Below are positions 32,972 through 42,035 of a stretch of 55,182 nt of DNA, piece by piece. The stretch spans positions 1 through 55,182 of the forward strand of contig CAMNDM010000024.1 of NCBI GenBank assembly GCA_946535435.1, in the 5' to 3' direction. The position numbers and the translations under genes are program-made. The number at the start of each line of letters is the position of its first letter. The first letter of the stretch is position 1. This DNA comes from Physcocola sp002396385. GTDB taxonomy: Bacteria; Bacteroidota; Bacteroidia; Bacteroidales; Paludibacteraceae. The notes under the pieces are model-generated. The model made no database searches. It was not told the DNA's origin and worked only from the letters and a program-made list of their open reading frames with translations.

Positions 32972-33567
32972 TTGCTGCCCATCTCTGCGGAGGAACTAAG
33001 GGAAGAAATAAAGCTCGGCAAGATTTCGGGTGTTTATGCGAATAGGGTAGAGCCTATCTGGGAAGACCAGAGCGAGAACATATACGAGGTAGAATGGACG
33101 CTGTCGAGAAACGGAAACTACATCCGCAAGAACGCAAAGCCTAACTGGGTGGTGTTCTCTGACGAGGGTGTGACTTTCGGGGAGGAGAAAATCGGGAACC
33201 AGGAAGGCAGGAACGTGTTGCTATATCCGGCTAACGCAAAGGCTGAGTATGTTCTGTGGCCGCTGGCGGTACGGACAAGATTTACAAGATTGCCGATGAT
33301 ATTCTGAACGGGACGGCTGAATACTCGATACCGAAAGAGTGGCTTGATCATAACCTTGTAAAGGCGGACGCATTCAACAACCGTGTGGTTAACGGCATGA
33401 ATCTGTCAGACCGTGTCTGGAACATTACAGACAGCTTCTACGAAGATTTGCGTATGGCGGTTGACGAGGGAATGAAGAGCGGCAAGAGCGCACAATCGCT
33501 CAGCCGTGAAGTACGCCAACTGCTGAAAGAGCCTGGCAACCTCTACAGGCGTGTGCGCAACCGATAG
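32972..33567 (+). pseudogene. Phage head-protein remnant (MuF/minor head-like), frameshifted
   Basis: Two overlapping frames meet near 33260. The first (from 32972, no good start) encodes an unassigned segment (VEWTLSRNGNYIRKNAKPNWVVFSDEG...). The second (to 33567) encodes NLSDRVWNITDSFYEDLRMAVDEGMKSGKSAQSLSREVRQLLKEPGNLYRRVRNR, typical of the region before the conserved block of Mu F-like minor head proteins. It ends at a TAG where the family would continue. The two frames differ by a shift, and both ends are cut. This is prophage debris. Confidence 0.75.
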
Positions 33568-33610
33568 TACGTCTATGAAAAGGGAGGACTTTTAAGAAAT
33601 TATTAAAAAT

Positions 33611-33641
33611 AAAGAGGTTGGATAAAATCCAACCTCTTTTT
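33611..33641. terminator. Hairpin terminator in phage debris
   Basis: A 13-bp perfect stem (33611-33623 with 33627-33639), 3-base loop, then TT. A leading A-rich arm makes it functional in either direction. Confidence 0.8.
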
Positions 33642-33723
33642 CAGCAGTACTCAAAAGAGCCTACAATCGCACACGCACGCAGCGTAGCATTGCAAAAATA
33701 CAAAAAAATCAATAAAACCAAAA

Positions 33724-33880
33724 TCAGTACAAAATACTGTCGTCAATAATTTGTGTGCCACGCTGATATTTGCGGTAGCGTTCAAGAACCCCGTAGCGGA
33801 CTGCATCGATGATGTGGTTGTTGGCGTCTATCGGCTTGTTCAGCCACTTTCCCTCCTTGTCCTGCTGGTAGGTTGCTGTC
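33724..33880 (-). pseudogene. C-terminal fragment of a phage terminase large subunit
   Basis: In the minus frame ending at a TGA at 33724-33726 one reads ATYQQDKEGKWLNKPIDANNHIIDAVRYGVLERYRKY. The GKxxNxPxDxxNHxxDAxRY signature marks the end of terminase large subunits. Only about 50 codons remain. The upstream end joins abiEii sequence near 33880, in a different reading frame. Confidence 0.8.
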
Positions 33881-34228
33881 TAATTGTAAGGCGAGTTCTT
33901 CTAGAATATACTTTCTTGAGGCTTTTCTCAGTTTTTCACGTTGGCTTTTGGTCGTGCTGTTGATTCCGAAATAGGTATGGCTGATTGCCAGGTCTATGTC
34001 TTCTGAAAAGCGTTCGATGAGAGACCACCCTTTGCTTAGGGATGTTCCTCCCTTAAACAACAGGTAGTCTGCGCAATCACTCATAAACAGCGCTTTCAGG
34101 CAAATGGTTACCCACCAGTCTTTTTCTATTGCGTTGATGTTGATGTTATGGTGTCCTGTCTCGGTCTGTTGAAGCATCGCAAGACGGTCGTTGACTGGAT
34201 TATTCAACCATATCTTTCTTTCTGTCAT
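33782..34228 (-). pseudogene. Truncated AbiEii-type nucleotidyltransferase toxin gene
   Basis: YLLFKGGTSLSKGWSLIERFSEDIDLAI is the AbiEii/AbiGii nucleotidyltransferase motif (GGTSL plus DxD-like EDIDL). Upstream WLNNPVNDRLAMLQQTETGHHNININAIEKDWWVTICLKALF is the normal N-terminus. After about residue 118 the frame runs into terminase DNA (LPAGQGGKVAEQADRRQQPHHRC...), so most of the C-terminal half is missing. Toxins of this type inactivate cell functions, and with the AbiEi partner they form type IV toxin-antitoxin systems. This copy is almost surely inactive. Confidence 0.88.
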
Positions 34229-34824
34229 ATCATCACGTTTTTATAGATTGGTAACAAGAGTCTTCTCATCCAGATTGGAGTTGCGTTGATGTCTTCTTTC
34301 AAAAGATCCTTCTGCTTTTCTTCTCTGAATAGTGATTGTATCTGTTGAATCTGCTCTCCATCGACGTTGTCTTCACCGATTGACTTGAGGGCTTGAACCA
34401 GCAAGGAAACAAGTTTTGTCTTATAAGAGAAGTTTCTAGGAACGGCTCTTTTAAAGACAATCTGTTTATTGGAGATGTCTATTGTCCGTGCGCTTCCACT
34501 TGTAAGGTAAGTGTAACTCATCGGAACCTGGGTACTCAATCCTAGGGCTAATTCGGCTGTTGCGCCACATGGCAGTATTTGGCACTTGTCCCTATTGGCA
34601 ATGCTGGCGACTATCTCGTCAATAGTAGGGTAGATGTTTCCAAATCTACTATGCTTGGGCTTCATGTATATTCCATGCGACAGTTTGATTATGACATTCT
34701 CTTTAACAAGTTCGGCCAACATGTTGCCCACACTCTCCACATTATACATAGGAAAGTCGGAGCGAAACATAATGGTTCCCTCCTGCATATTGTTGACTTG
34801 TTGTCTGATGCTTACTCCTGTCAT
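34225..34824 (-). CDS. AbiEi-like antitoxin (DUF6088-type), 199 aa
   Basis: The N-terminal winged-helix part contains MFRSDFPMYNVESVGNMLAELVKENVIIKLSHGIYMKPK, and the middle has the AbiEi-like segment ILPCGATAELALGLSTQVPMSYTYLTSGSARTIDISNKQIVFKRAVPRNF. Such proteins repress their operon and neutralise the paired nucleotidyltransferase. It is first in the operon and overlaps the toxin frame by 4 bases (ATGA), the classical arrangement. The antitoxin looks complete while the toxin is cut, as expected of a relic. A later start at an internal Met (MQEG, about residue 13) is possible. Confidence 0.8.
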   Translation of the reverse strand: MTGVSIRQQVNNMQEGTIMFRSDFPMYNVESVGNMLAELVKENVIIKLSHGIYMKPKHSRFGNIYPTIDEIVASIANRDKCQILPCGATAELALGLSTQVPMSYTYLTSGSARTIDISNKQIVFKRAVPRNFSYKTKLVSLLVQALKSIGEDNVDGEQIQQIQSLFREEKQKDLLKEDINATPIWMRRLLLPIYKNVMI

Positions 34825-35006
34825 GATTATATCAATATATTGGAAGTTTTTGCAAAATTTCCAATGTTTTCAGTACAAAGATGCACTTAATTTATCATTT
34901 CGCCAAATGTTATCTAATGAATCTGACAATAAAGGATTTCTTGAATTTTATTCCTGTCCTGCCTTTTAGGCACAATTCGTTGCACTTCTTAGTGCTTGCA
35001 AAGCAG

Positions 35007-35036
35007 GACAGTCAATCTGGAGACAGTCAATCTGGA
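35007..35036. repeat. Tandem 15-bp duplication near an inverted repeat
   Basis: GACAGTCAATCTGGA occurs twice head to tail (35007-35021, 35022-35036). Upstream, CTGTCCTGC (34954-34962) and GCAGGACAG (35003-35011) are inverted. This is typical junk at a mobile-element joint. Confidence 0.6.
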
Positions 35037-35105
35037 TAGGGCGGCTAGAGTCACAGTCGAAGATTGGAACAGGACTTAAAACAGTTGCCAGGGCTTCACT
35101 TGATG

Positions 35106-36085
35106 TGTAATCTTTCAGTTCCAAGTTTCAGAGCGCGCGTCAGGGGACATTTAAGTATGCCACCTATCTGTCAAAGCAATGGTCCCTACACATTTAAGGA
35201 CGCCTACAAAAATGCAGAAACCACCTTTTCAGGCACTATTCGCTGCGCTTCATGGTGCCCGAAAAGATAGACAATATGTTTATCGGTGAGTCCGAACTCG
35301 ACTGTATGGCCCACTTCCAGCTGAAGCAGGACCCGAACACGCTCTATGTCTCCCACCAGGGCTACCTGATGGACTCGCAGGTCGATGTCATTTTTGATTA
35401 TCTGAAACAAAACAAAGACAGACTCTCACCCGACTTCAAGCTAATGCTTGGCGGTGATAACGATATGATGGGCTCCAAATACGATTTGAAGTTCATGATA
35501 GCGTCAGCCCAAAAGTTTGATGACAGTGTGGAACGCAAGTGCTCCATACACGACAAGGATGTGCCGTGCGACCTGCCCGACCACCACACGGTAGCCGTTA
35601 CCGCCCGTACCGACCTTTACGAAGACTTCCGCACCCATGCCTTCAACTATGTCGTGCAGAACATCCCCAACCTTGACCTACGTTTCGACGACGCCAACAA
35701 GACCGTCTTTGCAACCCTGCCCAACAACGACAAGTTTGTCGATGACGCCTTGTCAGACCTTCTCATTAACAGCAAATTGCTGTCGCACGAAGTCGTCCGT
35801 TAAAAAGCCATTGAGAAAGACTGGAACGACGACGTGAAGAAACTCCGCGAAATCAATTATAAGATCCAGACAACCCTCAACCTGAAAAAGGAACTCGACT
35901 ATCCCACATTCCGTGAACTATACCCGCAATACCGCTTGAACTGCAAAGCCAAAGAGTTTCTTGAAAACGTGGTCAAAACCATTGCAGACCAGTTTCCAGA
36001 ATCTTCACGCCTAATCGCCAAGGCGGAGCAGGAAGCCCAACAGGTAGCGGACTACTGGAAGAAAACGCACCCGAAGTTCAGATAA
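35106..36085 (+). pseudogene. Broken TOPRIM-domain gene of a mobile element
   Basis: MFIGESELDCMAHFQLKQDPNTLYVSHQGYLMD ... FKLMLGGDNDMMG (from 35276) is a TOPRIM fold with the GESxxD and DxD motifs, as in primase/topoisomerase-like proteins of Bacteroidota mobilisable elements. An apparent frameshift lies near 35225-35250 (TFKDAYKNAETTF switches to RHYSLRFMVPEKID), and an in-frame TAA at 35801-35803 interrupts the collinear C-terminal part (KAIEKDWNDDVKKLREINYK... to 36085). The gene therefore cannot make a full product. The GC-rich codon use differs from the AT-rich gene that follows. Confidence 0.75.
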
Positions 36086-36974
36086 AACTTTGTAATGTAT
36101 TGAATTGAGAATTATAAATATGGTGAAAATGTATGTTGTATTCCTTCAATAACCAGTCAAATGATTTTTCAACTTGGCCTATTTCATTCTCAAGTTCTTC
36201 ATAAACTTTTTTGAATTGGGTATCATCACTTTTGTAGAACAAGTAAATGAAATTCTTATGATCTTCTTTCTTTGTATTTGAAATGATGCCCATTATATGA
36301 CAAATGAACTGCTTTAAATCAAAATGCGAGTGTCGGCATTTAATATTTAACATTGTTTTCTTGATGTCATATACTTCTTTCTCCGTGTTGGTTTTACTAT
36401 CTACTTTGATTACTTTGTCATTATCACTAATGCCGTATTTTTTGCAAATCTTGTTAAAAATATCATTATTTGAATATTGAGTGGATAGTTTTATAGAGTT
36501 GTGATAATCAAATATTTCATGGCACTTTACTTCTACGAAATTCTCAAAATTTGTAAAACAATGAAAATCTATCTGAGGTGGTGTGCCTTTTATTCCTTGT
36601 ATATCAAGCCCATATTCAAATGAGGGATCCTCTATCTCCAAATCTCCAATTTTATCTGCGATACAGATTTTTCCGTTTCTATATTCTGAGAATGATGCGA
36701 CGGTAAATCTAGAAGACGATGCAACGCAAAAGAATTTACCTGTATCTATCTCATTTCCCTTGCCATTTTTATATAATCTTATAATATTGTCATCTAATGA
36801 ACTAACTAATTTTTCCCCATATTCTTTAGAAAAATATGTGTCTTGGAAATTTCCCTTTATATTTCTTCCATAACAAAAGTTCTCTTTTGCAAAAATTCCG
36901 GGCATAACGGGCTCTCCGTTACAGAAGCTTCTCTTAATGGATTCGTCAAATAAACTTTTCAAATTATTACTCAT
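36078..36974 (-). CDS. Putative restriction endonuclease (PGN_0703-like), 298 aa
   Basis: The central IDFHCFTNFENFVEVKCHEIFDYHNSIKLSTQYSNNDIFN has a PD-(D/E)XK-like arrangement: Asp in IDFHC, then EVK. HFDLKQFICHIMGI is a conserved C-terminal helix. I recognise it as like the PGN_0703 family of putative restriction endonucleases, with moderate certainty. No methyltransferase is beside it, so it could be a modification-dependent or orphan enzyme. Distinctly AT-rich, it overlaps the end of the TOPRIM relic by a few bases, tail to tail, which suggests acquisition by transfer. Confidence 0.6.
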   Translation of the reverse strand: MSNNLKSLFDESIKRSFCNGEPVMPGIFAKENFCYGRNIKGNFQDTYFSKEYGEKLVSSLDDNIIRLYKNGKGNEIDTGKFFCVASSSRFTVASFSEYRNGKICIADKIGDLEIEDPSFEYGLDIQGIKGTPPQIDFHCFTNFENFVEVKCHEIFDYHNSIKLSTQYSNNDIFNKICKKYGISDNDKVIKVDSKTNTEKEVYDIKKTMLNIKCRHSHFDLKQFICHIMGIISNTKKEDHKNFIYLFYKSDDTQFKKVYEELENEIGQVEKSFDWLLKEYNIHFHHIYNSQFNTLQSFI

Positions 36975-37057
36975 AGCTTTTAATTGATTTTAAAACAAAT
37001 GTATAATAAAATACAAAGATTCCAAAGAGCAAAGGCTTTCACCCATTGCTCTATTGC

Positions 37058-38746
37058 TTACTTGATTGTAATCTTCCAAATAACACCGCTGTGGGCTGGA
37101 ATGCTGATGGCAACCGGACTGTCTGGCGAGAGCGTCATAGAGCGGGTTTCGCCATTGATGAGTTCTTTTGCCGCATATTCTTTCCACTTCCCGATACCGA
37201 GGTAGTCGAACGCGTGTTCGGCAATGTTCACGGTTACGTTCACATCTTTATCTTCGAAATTGCTGACTATAAGCAGCAGGTCATTGTCTTTCTTGCGTAA
37301 GAATACGTATTGTTTGGTCGAGTCGAAATCGGGATTTTCGTAGTTGCAGTACATCAAATCGAAAAATTCGCCTTCTGCTATGGCTTTCTCTTTGTTGCAG
37401 ATGTTCAACAACTTGGCGTAGCGTTTCTGGAGCGCTTTTTGTTCGGCGGTCAGCTTTTTCCCGTCCATTTTCCCGCCGTTGACCCAGTTTCTGATGCTCT
37501 CAACGCTCCAATAGTCGAAAATGGTGGTGCGTCCGTCGCGTCCGCTGAAACCTTCCTCGTCCATGCCGGCTTCTCCGAGTTCTTGTCCGCAGTACACCAT
37601 AACCGGGCCTTTTGTCAGGGTTGCGCTGATCAGCATGGCTGGCATGGCTTTCACAGGGTCTCCCGCAAAGAAGTCCGATGCTATTCGCTGCTCGTCGTGG
37701 TTCTCCAGGAAGTTGAGCAGGCGGTCTTCCAGGTCGGGATGGCTTTGCCAGCAGAAGGTAATGTTGCTGGTTGGCTGTTCGCCCCTGATGACCCCTTTCA
37801 GTGTGTCGTACAGCCCGACTTTGTCATACAGGTAGTCGAAATGTCCGTCGTAAAGGTACATGCCGTATTGGTTCGGGTCGTAGGTCTCGGCTATGAATAT
37901 GAGTCCGGGGTGTTCGTTCTTTACTTGCGGAATGACCCATTGCCAGAATTCCACTGGCACCATTTCGGCCATGTCGCAACGGAAACCGTCCACTCCCTTG
38001 GCTGACCAGTAGAGTAGTATGTCGCGCATTTTCTGCCAGGTGTTCGGGGTCGGGAAGAAGTCTTTGCAACGGTTGTTGTTGTAGTCTACGCCGTAGTTCA
38101 GTTTTACGGTCTCGTACCAGTCGTTGACCGAAGGCGCATTCCAAAAACAGTCGTTGCCTGTTACTTTGGCTGGATATTCCACATAATCTTCTCCTCCCTC
38201 GGTGTTTGGTACGCATGGAACGAATTTTTGGTCGGGCAGGTAATAGAAATTGTTGTCACGGTTATACGATACCGATGTTACGTCGTCTTCCCCCAAATCG
38301 CGCGTGCCAGCTGGCTTTGCGTCGCTATGGTATTGGCGTGCCACATGGTTGGGAACAAAGTCCATTATGACTTTCAATCCGGCTTCGTGGCTCCTTTTGA
38401 CCAGCGCCTCAAACTCCTTTATCCTGTTTTTTACGGTGGTCGCAAGGTCGGGGTCTATGTCGTAGTAGTCTTTAATGGCGTAGGGTGAACCGGCCTGGCC
38501 CTTCACAACTATCGGATTGTCTTTTCTTATTTTGTTGCGGCTGTAGTCGGTTTGGGTGGCATGTTCTATCACCCCTGTGTACCAGATGTGTGTGGCACCC
38601 AGTTTCTTTATGGCGCTAAGCGCTTTTTCGCTAAAGTCGGCAAACTTGCCGCATCCGTTTTGTAGCAGTGTCCCGTTTTTAATGTTTTCCGTGCATTGGT
38701 TGCCGAATAGTCTAGGTAGTACTTGGTAAATGACAATCTTTTCCAT
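37058..38746 (-). CDS. GH13 alpha-amylase-family glycoside hydrolase, 562 aa
   Basis: The (beta/alpha)8 barrel motifs are intact: DFVPNHVARQYHSDAKP (region I), DGFRCDMAEMVP with nucleophile Asp (region II), FIAETYDPN with the acid/base Glu (region III) and FLENHDEQR with the third catalytic Asp (region IV). There is no signal peptide, so it is a cytoplasmic enzyme acting on short alpha-glucans or maltodextrins. A C-terminal beta domain ends with PVAISIPAHSGVIWKITIK. The start at 38746 is preferred over the adjacent ATG at 38749. It forms the right edge of the relic island. Confidence 0.95.
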   Translation of the reverse strand: MEKIVIYQVLPRLFGNQCTENIKNGTLLQNGCGKFADFSEKALSAIKKLGATHIWYTGVIEHATQTDYSRNKIRKDNPIVVKGQAGSPYAIKDYYDIDPDLATTVKNRIKEFEALVKRSHEAGLKVIMDFVPNHVARQYHSDAKPAGTRDLGEDDVTSVSYNRDNNFYYLPDQKFVPCVPNTEGGEDYVEYPAKVTGNDCFWNAPSVNDWYETVKLNYGVDYNNNRCKDFFPTPNTWQKMRDILLYWSAKGVDGFRCDMAEMVPVEFWQWVIPQVKNEHPGLIFIAETYDPNQYGMYLYDGHFDYLYDKVGLYDTLKGVIRGEQPTSNITFCWQSHPDLEDRLLNFLENHDEQRIASDFFAGDPVKAMPAMLISATLTKGPVMVYCGQELGEAGMDEEGFSGRDGRTTIFDYWSVESIRNWVNGGKMDGKKLTAEQKALQKRYAKLLNICNKEKAIAEGEFFDLMYCNYENPDFDSTKQYVFLRKKDNDLLLIVSNFEDKDVNVTVNIAEHAFDYLGIGKWKEYAAKELINGETRSMTLSPDSPVAISIPAHSGVIWKITIK

Positions 38747-38843
38747 CAAATTCTAATTTAAGAGTGTTTCCTATTTCTTTGGCTTCCCCCGAAAGCTAAT
38801 AGGAAGTGTATTGAGTATAAGAAATATAAAAATCGTATATCTG

Positions 38844-38851
38844 CAAATTTA
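38844..38851 (-). promoter_or_regulatory. GH13 gene promoter -7 element
   Basis: On the minus strand TAAATTTG (38851 to 38844) fits TAnnTTTG, giving a leader of about 90 bases before the amylase ATG. Confidence 0.4.
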
Positions 38852-38915
38852 TACATTAAATTGTTTTTTGTCAACTTTTCCAGGCGGTTTTATGGGCAAC
38901 CTTCCGTTTGTTTCG

Positions 38916-38923
38916 TATTTTTG
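38916..38923 (+). promoter_or_regulatory. Promoter -7 element of the 38936 gene
   Basis: TATTTTTG 13 bases before the ATG at 38936. An upstream in-frame ATG at 38861 would precede the promoter, so the later start is favoured. Confidence 0.55.
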
Positions 38924-38935
38924 AAAAAAAAAGTT

Positions 38936-39448
38936 ATGGATACTCTGAAAAAAATAAGGGCGATTATCGCTTTCTATATGTTTGTGCTTGTTGCTGCGGG
39001 CATTACTGCTTTCCCTGTACAATGGGAGTTAGAGACGCTGTTCGCATTCTGTGGCATCGACAGCAGTTCGCTTGTGGAAATGGAGGGCGAGGCGCTACAG
39101 CCCGTCATTTCTTGGCTGTATGGCGTGAAAGTGGGATTGACCGAGACCAATGATAAATATCCTTACCTCGCTTATGGTTACGACTGGCTGGCTTTTGCGC
39201 ATATTGTGATTGCTCTGTTGTTCGTCGGACCGTTGCGCGACCCGGTGAAGAACAAATGGATAATTTATTGGGCGATGTGCGCGTGTGTCGCTATATTTCC
39301 TTTAGCTTTCATTTGCGGCCCTATACGCCAAATTCCTTTTGTTTGGACGCTTATTGACTGTTCGTTTGGCTTTTTTGGCATTATGCCGCTAATTTTGTGC
39401 GCCCGTCTCATTAAACAATACGAGGTTGAACTAGGCATAAAAGAATGA
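38936..39448 (+). CDS. Membrane protein of unknown function, 170 aa
   Basis: The start MDTLKKIRAIIAFYMFVLVAAGITAF gives a first membrane helix. Others follow at about residues 75-95 (WLAFAHIVIALLFVGPL), 105-125 (IIYWAMCACVAIFPLAFICG) and 135-155 (FVWTLIDCSFGFFGIMPLILC). This is a four-helix inner-membrane protein with short loops and a basic/acidic tail. No family is recognised. Its stop overlaps the next start (ATGA at 39445-39448), so it is coupled to the GNAT gene. Confidence 0.75.
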   Translation: MDTLKKIRAIIAFYMFVLVAAGITAFPVQWELETLFAFCGIDSSSLVEMEGEALQPVISWLYGVKVGLTETNDKYPYLAYGYDWLAFAHIVIALLFVGPLRDPVKNKWIIYWAMCACVAIFPLAFICGPIRQIPFVWTLIDCSFGFFGIMPLILCARLIKQYEVELGIKE

Positions 39449-39972
39449 AGATGTTCCTGAAGAATGATGCAATATGGCTGAGAGCCCTTGAACCGACCGA
39501 TGTGCCGTTTCTCTACGCAATGGAAAACGACGCTTCGGTTTGGAATGCGGGCAGCAACATCCAACCTTTTTCGGCTGCTTCGTTGCGGAATTACGTGGAA
39601 AACCAGCAAGGCGATCTTTTTGCCGACAAACAGCTGAGGCTGGTGGTCTGTCTTGCCGGTGCCGACACTCCCGTTGGTTTGGTCGACTTGTACGATTTCT
39701 CGCCGCGACACCTGCACGCCTGGGTGGCTGTTTTAGTGGCGCCAAGCCTGCGGGGAAAGGGTATTGCCAAAATGGCGTTAGACTTGTTGGCCGACTATGT
39801 GTTCCATTTCCTGCACCTGAGGTTGCTGATGGCTATGGTGGCTGCCGATAATGTGGCTTCGCTCAGGCTGTTCGAGGCCGCTGGCTATAAGCAGTGCGGC
39901 TTGTTCCCCAAGTTCTATGTTCGTGACGTGGGTACGGCCGATGCCGTCTGCCTGCAGTTGTCCGCTCTCTAA
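39445..39972 (+). CDS. GNAT-family N-acetyltransferase, 175 aa
   Basis: A RimJ/RimL-style GNAT domain: IWLRALEPTDVPFLYAMEND at the start; the acetyl-CoA site VAPSLRGKGIAKMALDLLADYVF (motif A, RGKGIA); and MVAADNVASLRLFEAAGYKQCGLFPKFY (motif B). It should acetylate an amine, but the substrate (protein N-terminus, amino acid or other) is unknown. The gene overlaps a membrane-protein gene by 4 bases. Confidence 0.92.
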   Translation: MKMFLKNDAIWLRALEPTDVPFLYAMENDASVWNAGSNIQPFSAASLRNYVENQQGDLFADKQLRLVVCLAGADTPVGLVDLYDFSPRHLHAWVAVLVAPSLRGKGIAKMALDLLADYVFHFLHLRLLMAMVAADNVASLRLFEAAGYKQCGLFPKFYVRDVGTADAVCLQLSAL

Positions 39973-40083
39973 TTATCCCTTCCCTTACCTATTGTTGGCT
40001 ATGTGCTGCTGCTTTTCTGTGTAAATCTGTTTCTAGTTAAAATTTGTCGCTGCCGTTTTGCCCATAGTTTGTCTTATACATTT

Positions 40084-41691
40084 TTACATTGCTTTCATCA
40101 GTTGTGTGTAGGCAACGTTGAGTTCCGCCATCTTCCGGACGCATTCCATGTGCCGGTCGACATTTTTCGGAAGGTCGGGGTGATATTCCATGGCCAGCTT
40201 GTGATAGGCCTGTTGCACTTCGTCTTTTGTCGCTTCTGGCGAAAGTCCGAATAGGGCGAAGTACTGGCTGTAACGGCTGTAAACGGAACCCGCTGCCGAC
40301 TTGTTGTGCTGCTGTTCTGCTTGCTGGGTGTGGGCGTTTGAATAGTAGTCGTATTCACTCCTTATTGAGCTGTAACGGGCTGTCATATAGTCGCAATGCC
40401 TTTTGTTTAAGCCCAATTTAGGCATTATGCTCTGTATAAGCGCCCATTCGTCGTTTTTTATACCGTCGTCTTCTGCCGCCAGTTTGAATAGAAGGAGGAC
40501 AAAGTCGCGCCGGATTTTGAACTTGATTTTTTTGTTAAATGCATGGTATTCATCGGGACTGATGGTGATGTTGTCTGTTTCCAGATTCGAGGTCGCTAAT
40601 CTATATACATCGTTTGGGTTGATTCCTATTGTGAAATTCTTCATTAGTTTCCGTTTTCTAATGGTGAGCTCTGGGTTGAGTCTCAGTGTTTTAGCAAGGA
40701 TTCTTTTTGCAATTTCTCGAGATTTCTTATCAGTTCCAGAATAAAATAAAAAAAATACACAAAAAATGATAAAGATGGTTGTCGCTATCTTCTTTAAAGA
40801 TGTGGTATTGCTGATTTCGCTTTTCTCTTTTTCTATTGCATTGACGTCTGTCCATAACGTAATCGTTGTGGAGTCACGAAATACTCTAGTTGAACTTGAG
40901 CATTTGATATCTGTTTCGTAACAAAATTGGCTGTCGCTACTATGGTAAAAGATGACTTCCCCTTTTTTGTTTGTCTTGAAATGATAGGTCTTGCCTTTAT
41001 TAACATCCGTAAGGTAGAGGGTTGTGTTTATAAACGGATTCCCGCTGGAGTCACGCACGCTTACCACATGTTTGACAAGTCTCGCTCCTTTATTTAACTT
41101 GGGCTCGTAAATGGTCCATATAGCCCCAAACTTATCTATTTCTGTGCTGTATGTCCCGTTTCTAAGTGGTACTGCGTCTTTCATTTCCCAAGAATCGGAA
41201 TACGCATCTTTGAACCAAAAGTGGGCACTGTCTGGGGCGGTGTATTGGTCTAATTCTGTATAAGTGAGGAGTGTTTTACTTATAGGGTTGATTGCTTTTA
41301 GTTGCGTACCTCCACATCTTTTTTTTGTTATATGACGATATATAGTAATAGTTTCATGATTGTCGTTAACTATACAGTTTGTGAGTCCTCCGTCAATAGC
41401 CACATTGACATCAAATGGCCTTTTTATAAAATTAGCATAAAAACAATATATGTAACCATCTGGCACCCTTATGTTTGCAATTAAAGGGAAGGTGTCGAAG
41501 TTGGTCGAACTTACGCATTTCCGGTTTACCGTTTGGCCAAAGTCAAAACCATGTATGGATGGAAAGTGTAACGTGTCGCCGGATTTTAAATTGTCATTTG
41601 TCATTTTCCCGATGGCGTTCAGGTTCACGAGAAGTGCCAACAGGGTAATTATGCAGTATTTTATGTGTTGTTTTTTGCGAAAGGGTGTCAT
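40084..41691 (-). CDS. DjlA-like membrane J-domain protein with TerB region, 535 aa
   Basis: An N-terminal signal/anchor (KYCIITLLALLVNLNAIG) leads to a periplasmic part with a carboxypeptidase-regulatory-like strand set (VSVRDSSGNPFINTTLYLTDVNKGKTYHFKTNKKGEV). A membrane helix (KKIATTIFIIFCVFFLFYSG, about 300-320) follows. The cytoplasmic part has a TerB-like helix bundle (DFVLLLFKLAAEDDGIKNDEWALIQSIMPKLGL) and a C-terminal J domain (YFALFGLSPEATKDEVQQAYHKLAMEYHPDLP) with an intact HPD. It therefore probably recruits DnaK to the inner membrane. It is paralogous to the protein at 53866. Confidence 0.75.
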   Translation of the reverse strand: MTPFRKKQHIKYCIITLLALLVNLNAIGKMTNDNLKSGDTLHFPSIHGFDFGQTVNRKCVSSTNFDTFPLIANIRVPDGYIYCFYANFIKRPFDVNVAIDGGLTNCIVNDNHETITIYRHITKKRCGGTQLKAINPISKTLLTYTELDQYTAPDSAHFWFKDAYSDSWEMKDAVPLRNGTYSTEIDKFGAIWTIYEPKLNKGARLVKHVVSVRDSSGNPFINTTLYLTDVNKGKTYHFKTNKKGEVIFYHSSDSQFCYETDIKCSSSTRVFRDSTTITLWTDVNAIEKEKSEISNTTSLKKIATTIFIIFCVFFLFYSGTDKKSREIAKRILAKTLRLNPELTIRKRKLMKNFTIGINPNDVYRLATSNLETDNITISPDEYHAFNKKIKFKIRRDFVLLLFKLAAEDDGIKNDEWALIQSIMPKLGLNKRHCDYMTARYSSIRSEYDYYSNAHTQQAEQQHNKSAAGSVYSRYSQYFALFGLSPEATKDEVQQAYHKLAMEYHPDLPKNVDRHMECVRKMAELNVAYTQLMKAM

Positions 41692-42007
41692 TATTGTGAG
41701 ATTGTTTGAATGTAGAATTTGTTTAATTTTAATTCAAAACTAATTTGAGAGACCTAGAGCAATCACTCTATGATTCATTTTTATTGATTGTTAGTTTGAT
41801 AAATGGGTGATTTTCGTAACTTTAAAAGGTGCCAATTAATGAAGGAATAAACAATTATCCGACAAATCTCACCGATAATCTAAGGAAAGTTAAGGATTAT
41901 TCTTTAGATGTGCAAGTTCGAAAGCGCAAGTACCCTGACTAATCTTTATCTAACATTCTGGTCAAAACTATGTAGATGACGGCTTCGGTGATATCGTCCG
42001 TTTTGTG
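41692..42007. other. Divergent intergenic region without a recognisable gene
   Basis: There is no coding-like frame here. It is AT-rich in the first half with no clear repeats. The promoter of the ABC-F gene lies at its right end. Confidence 0.5.
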
Positions 42008-42015
42008 TAACTTTG
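42008..42015 (+). promoter_or_regulatory. ABC-F gene promoter -7 element
   Basis: TAACTTTG, an exact TAnnTTTG, 21 bases before the ATG at 42036. The -33 box is only TTCG (41984-41987, 20-base gap). Confidence 0.6.
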
Positions 42016-42035
42016 CAGAAACAAATTATTTCTAA

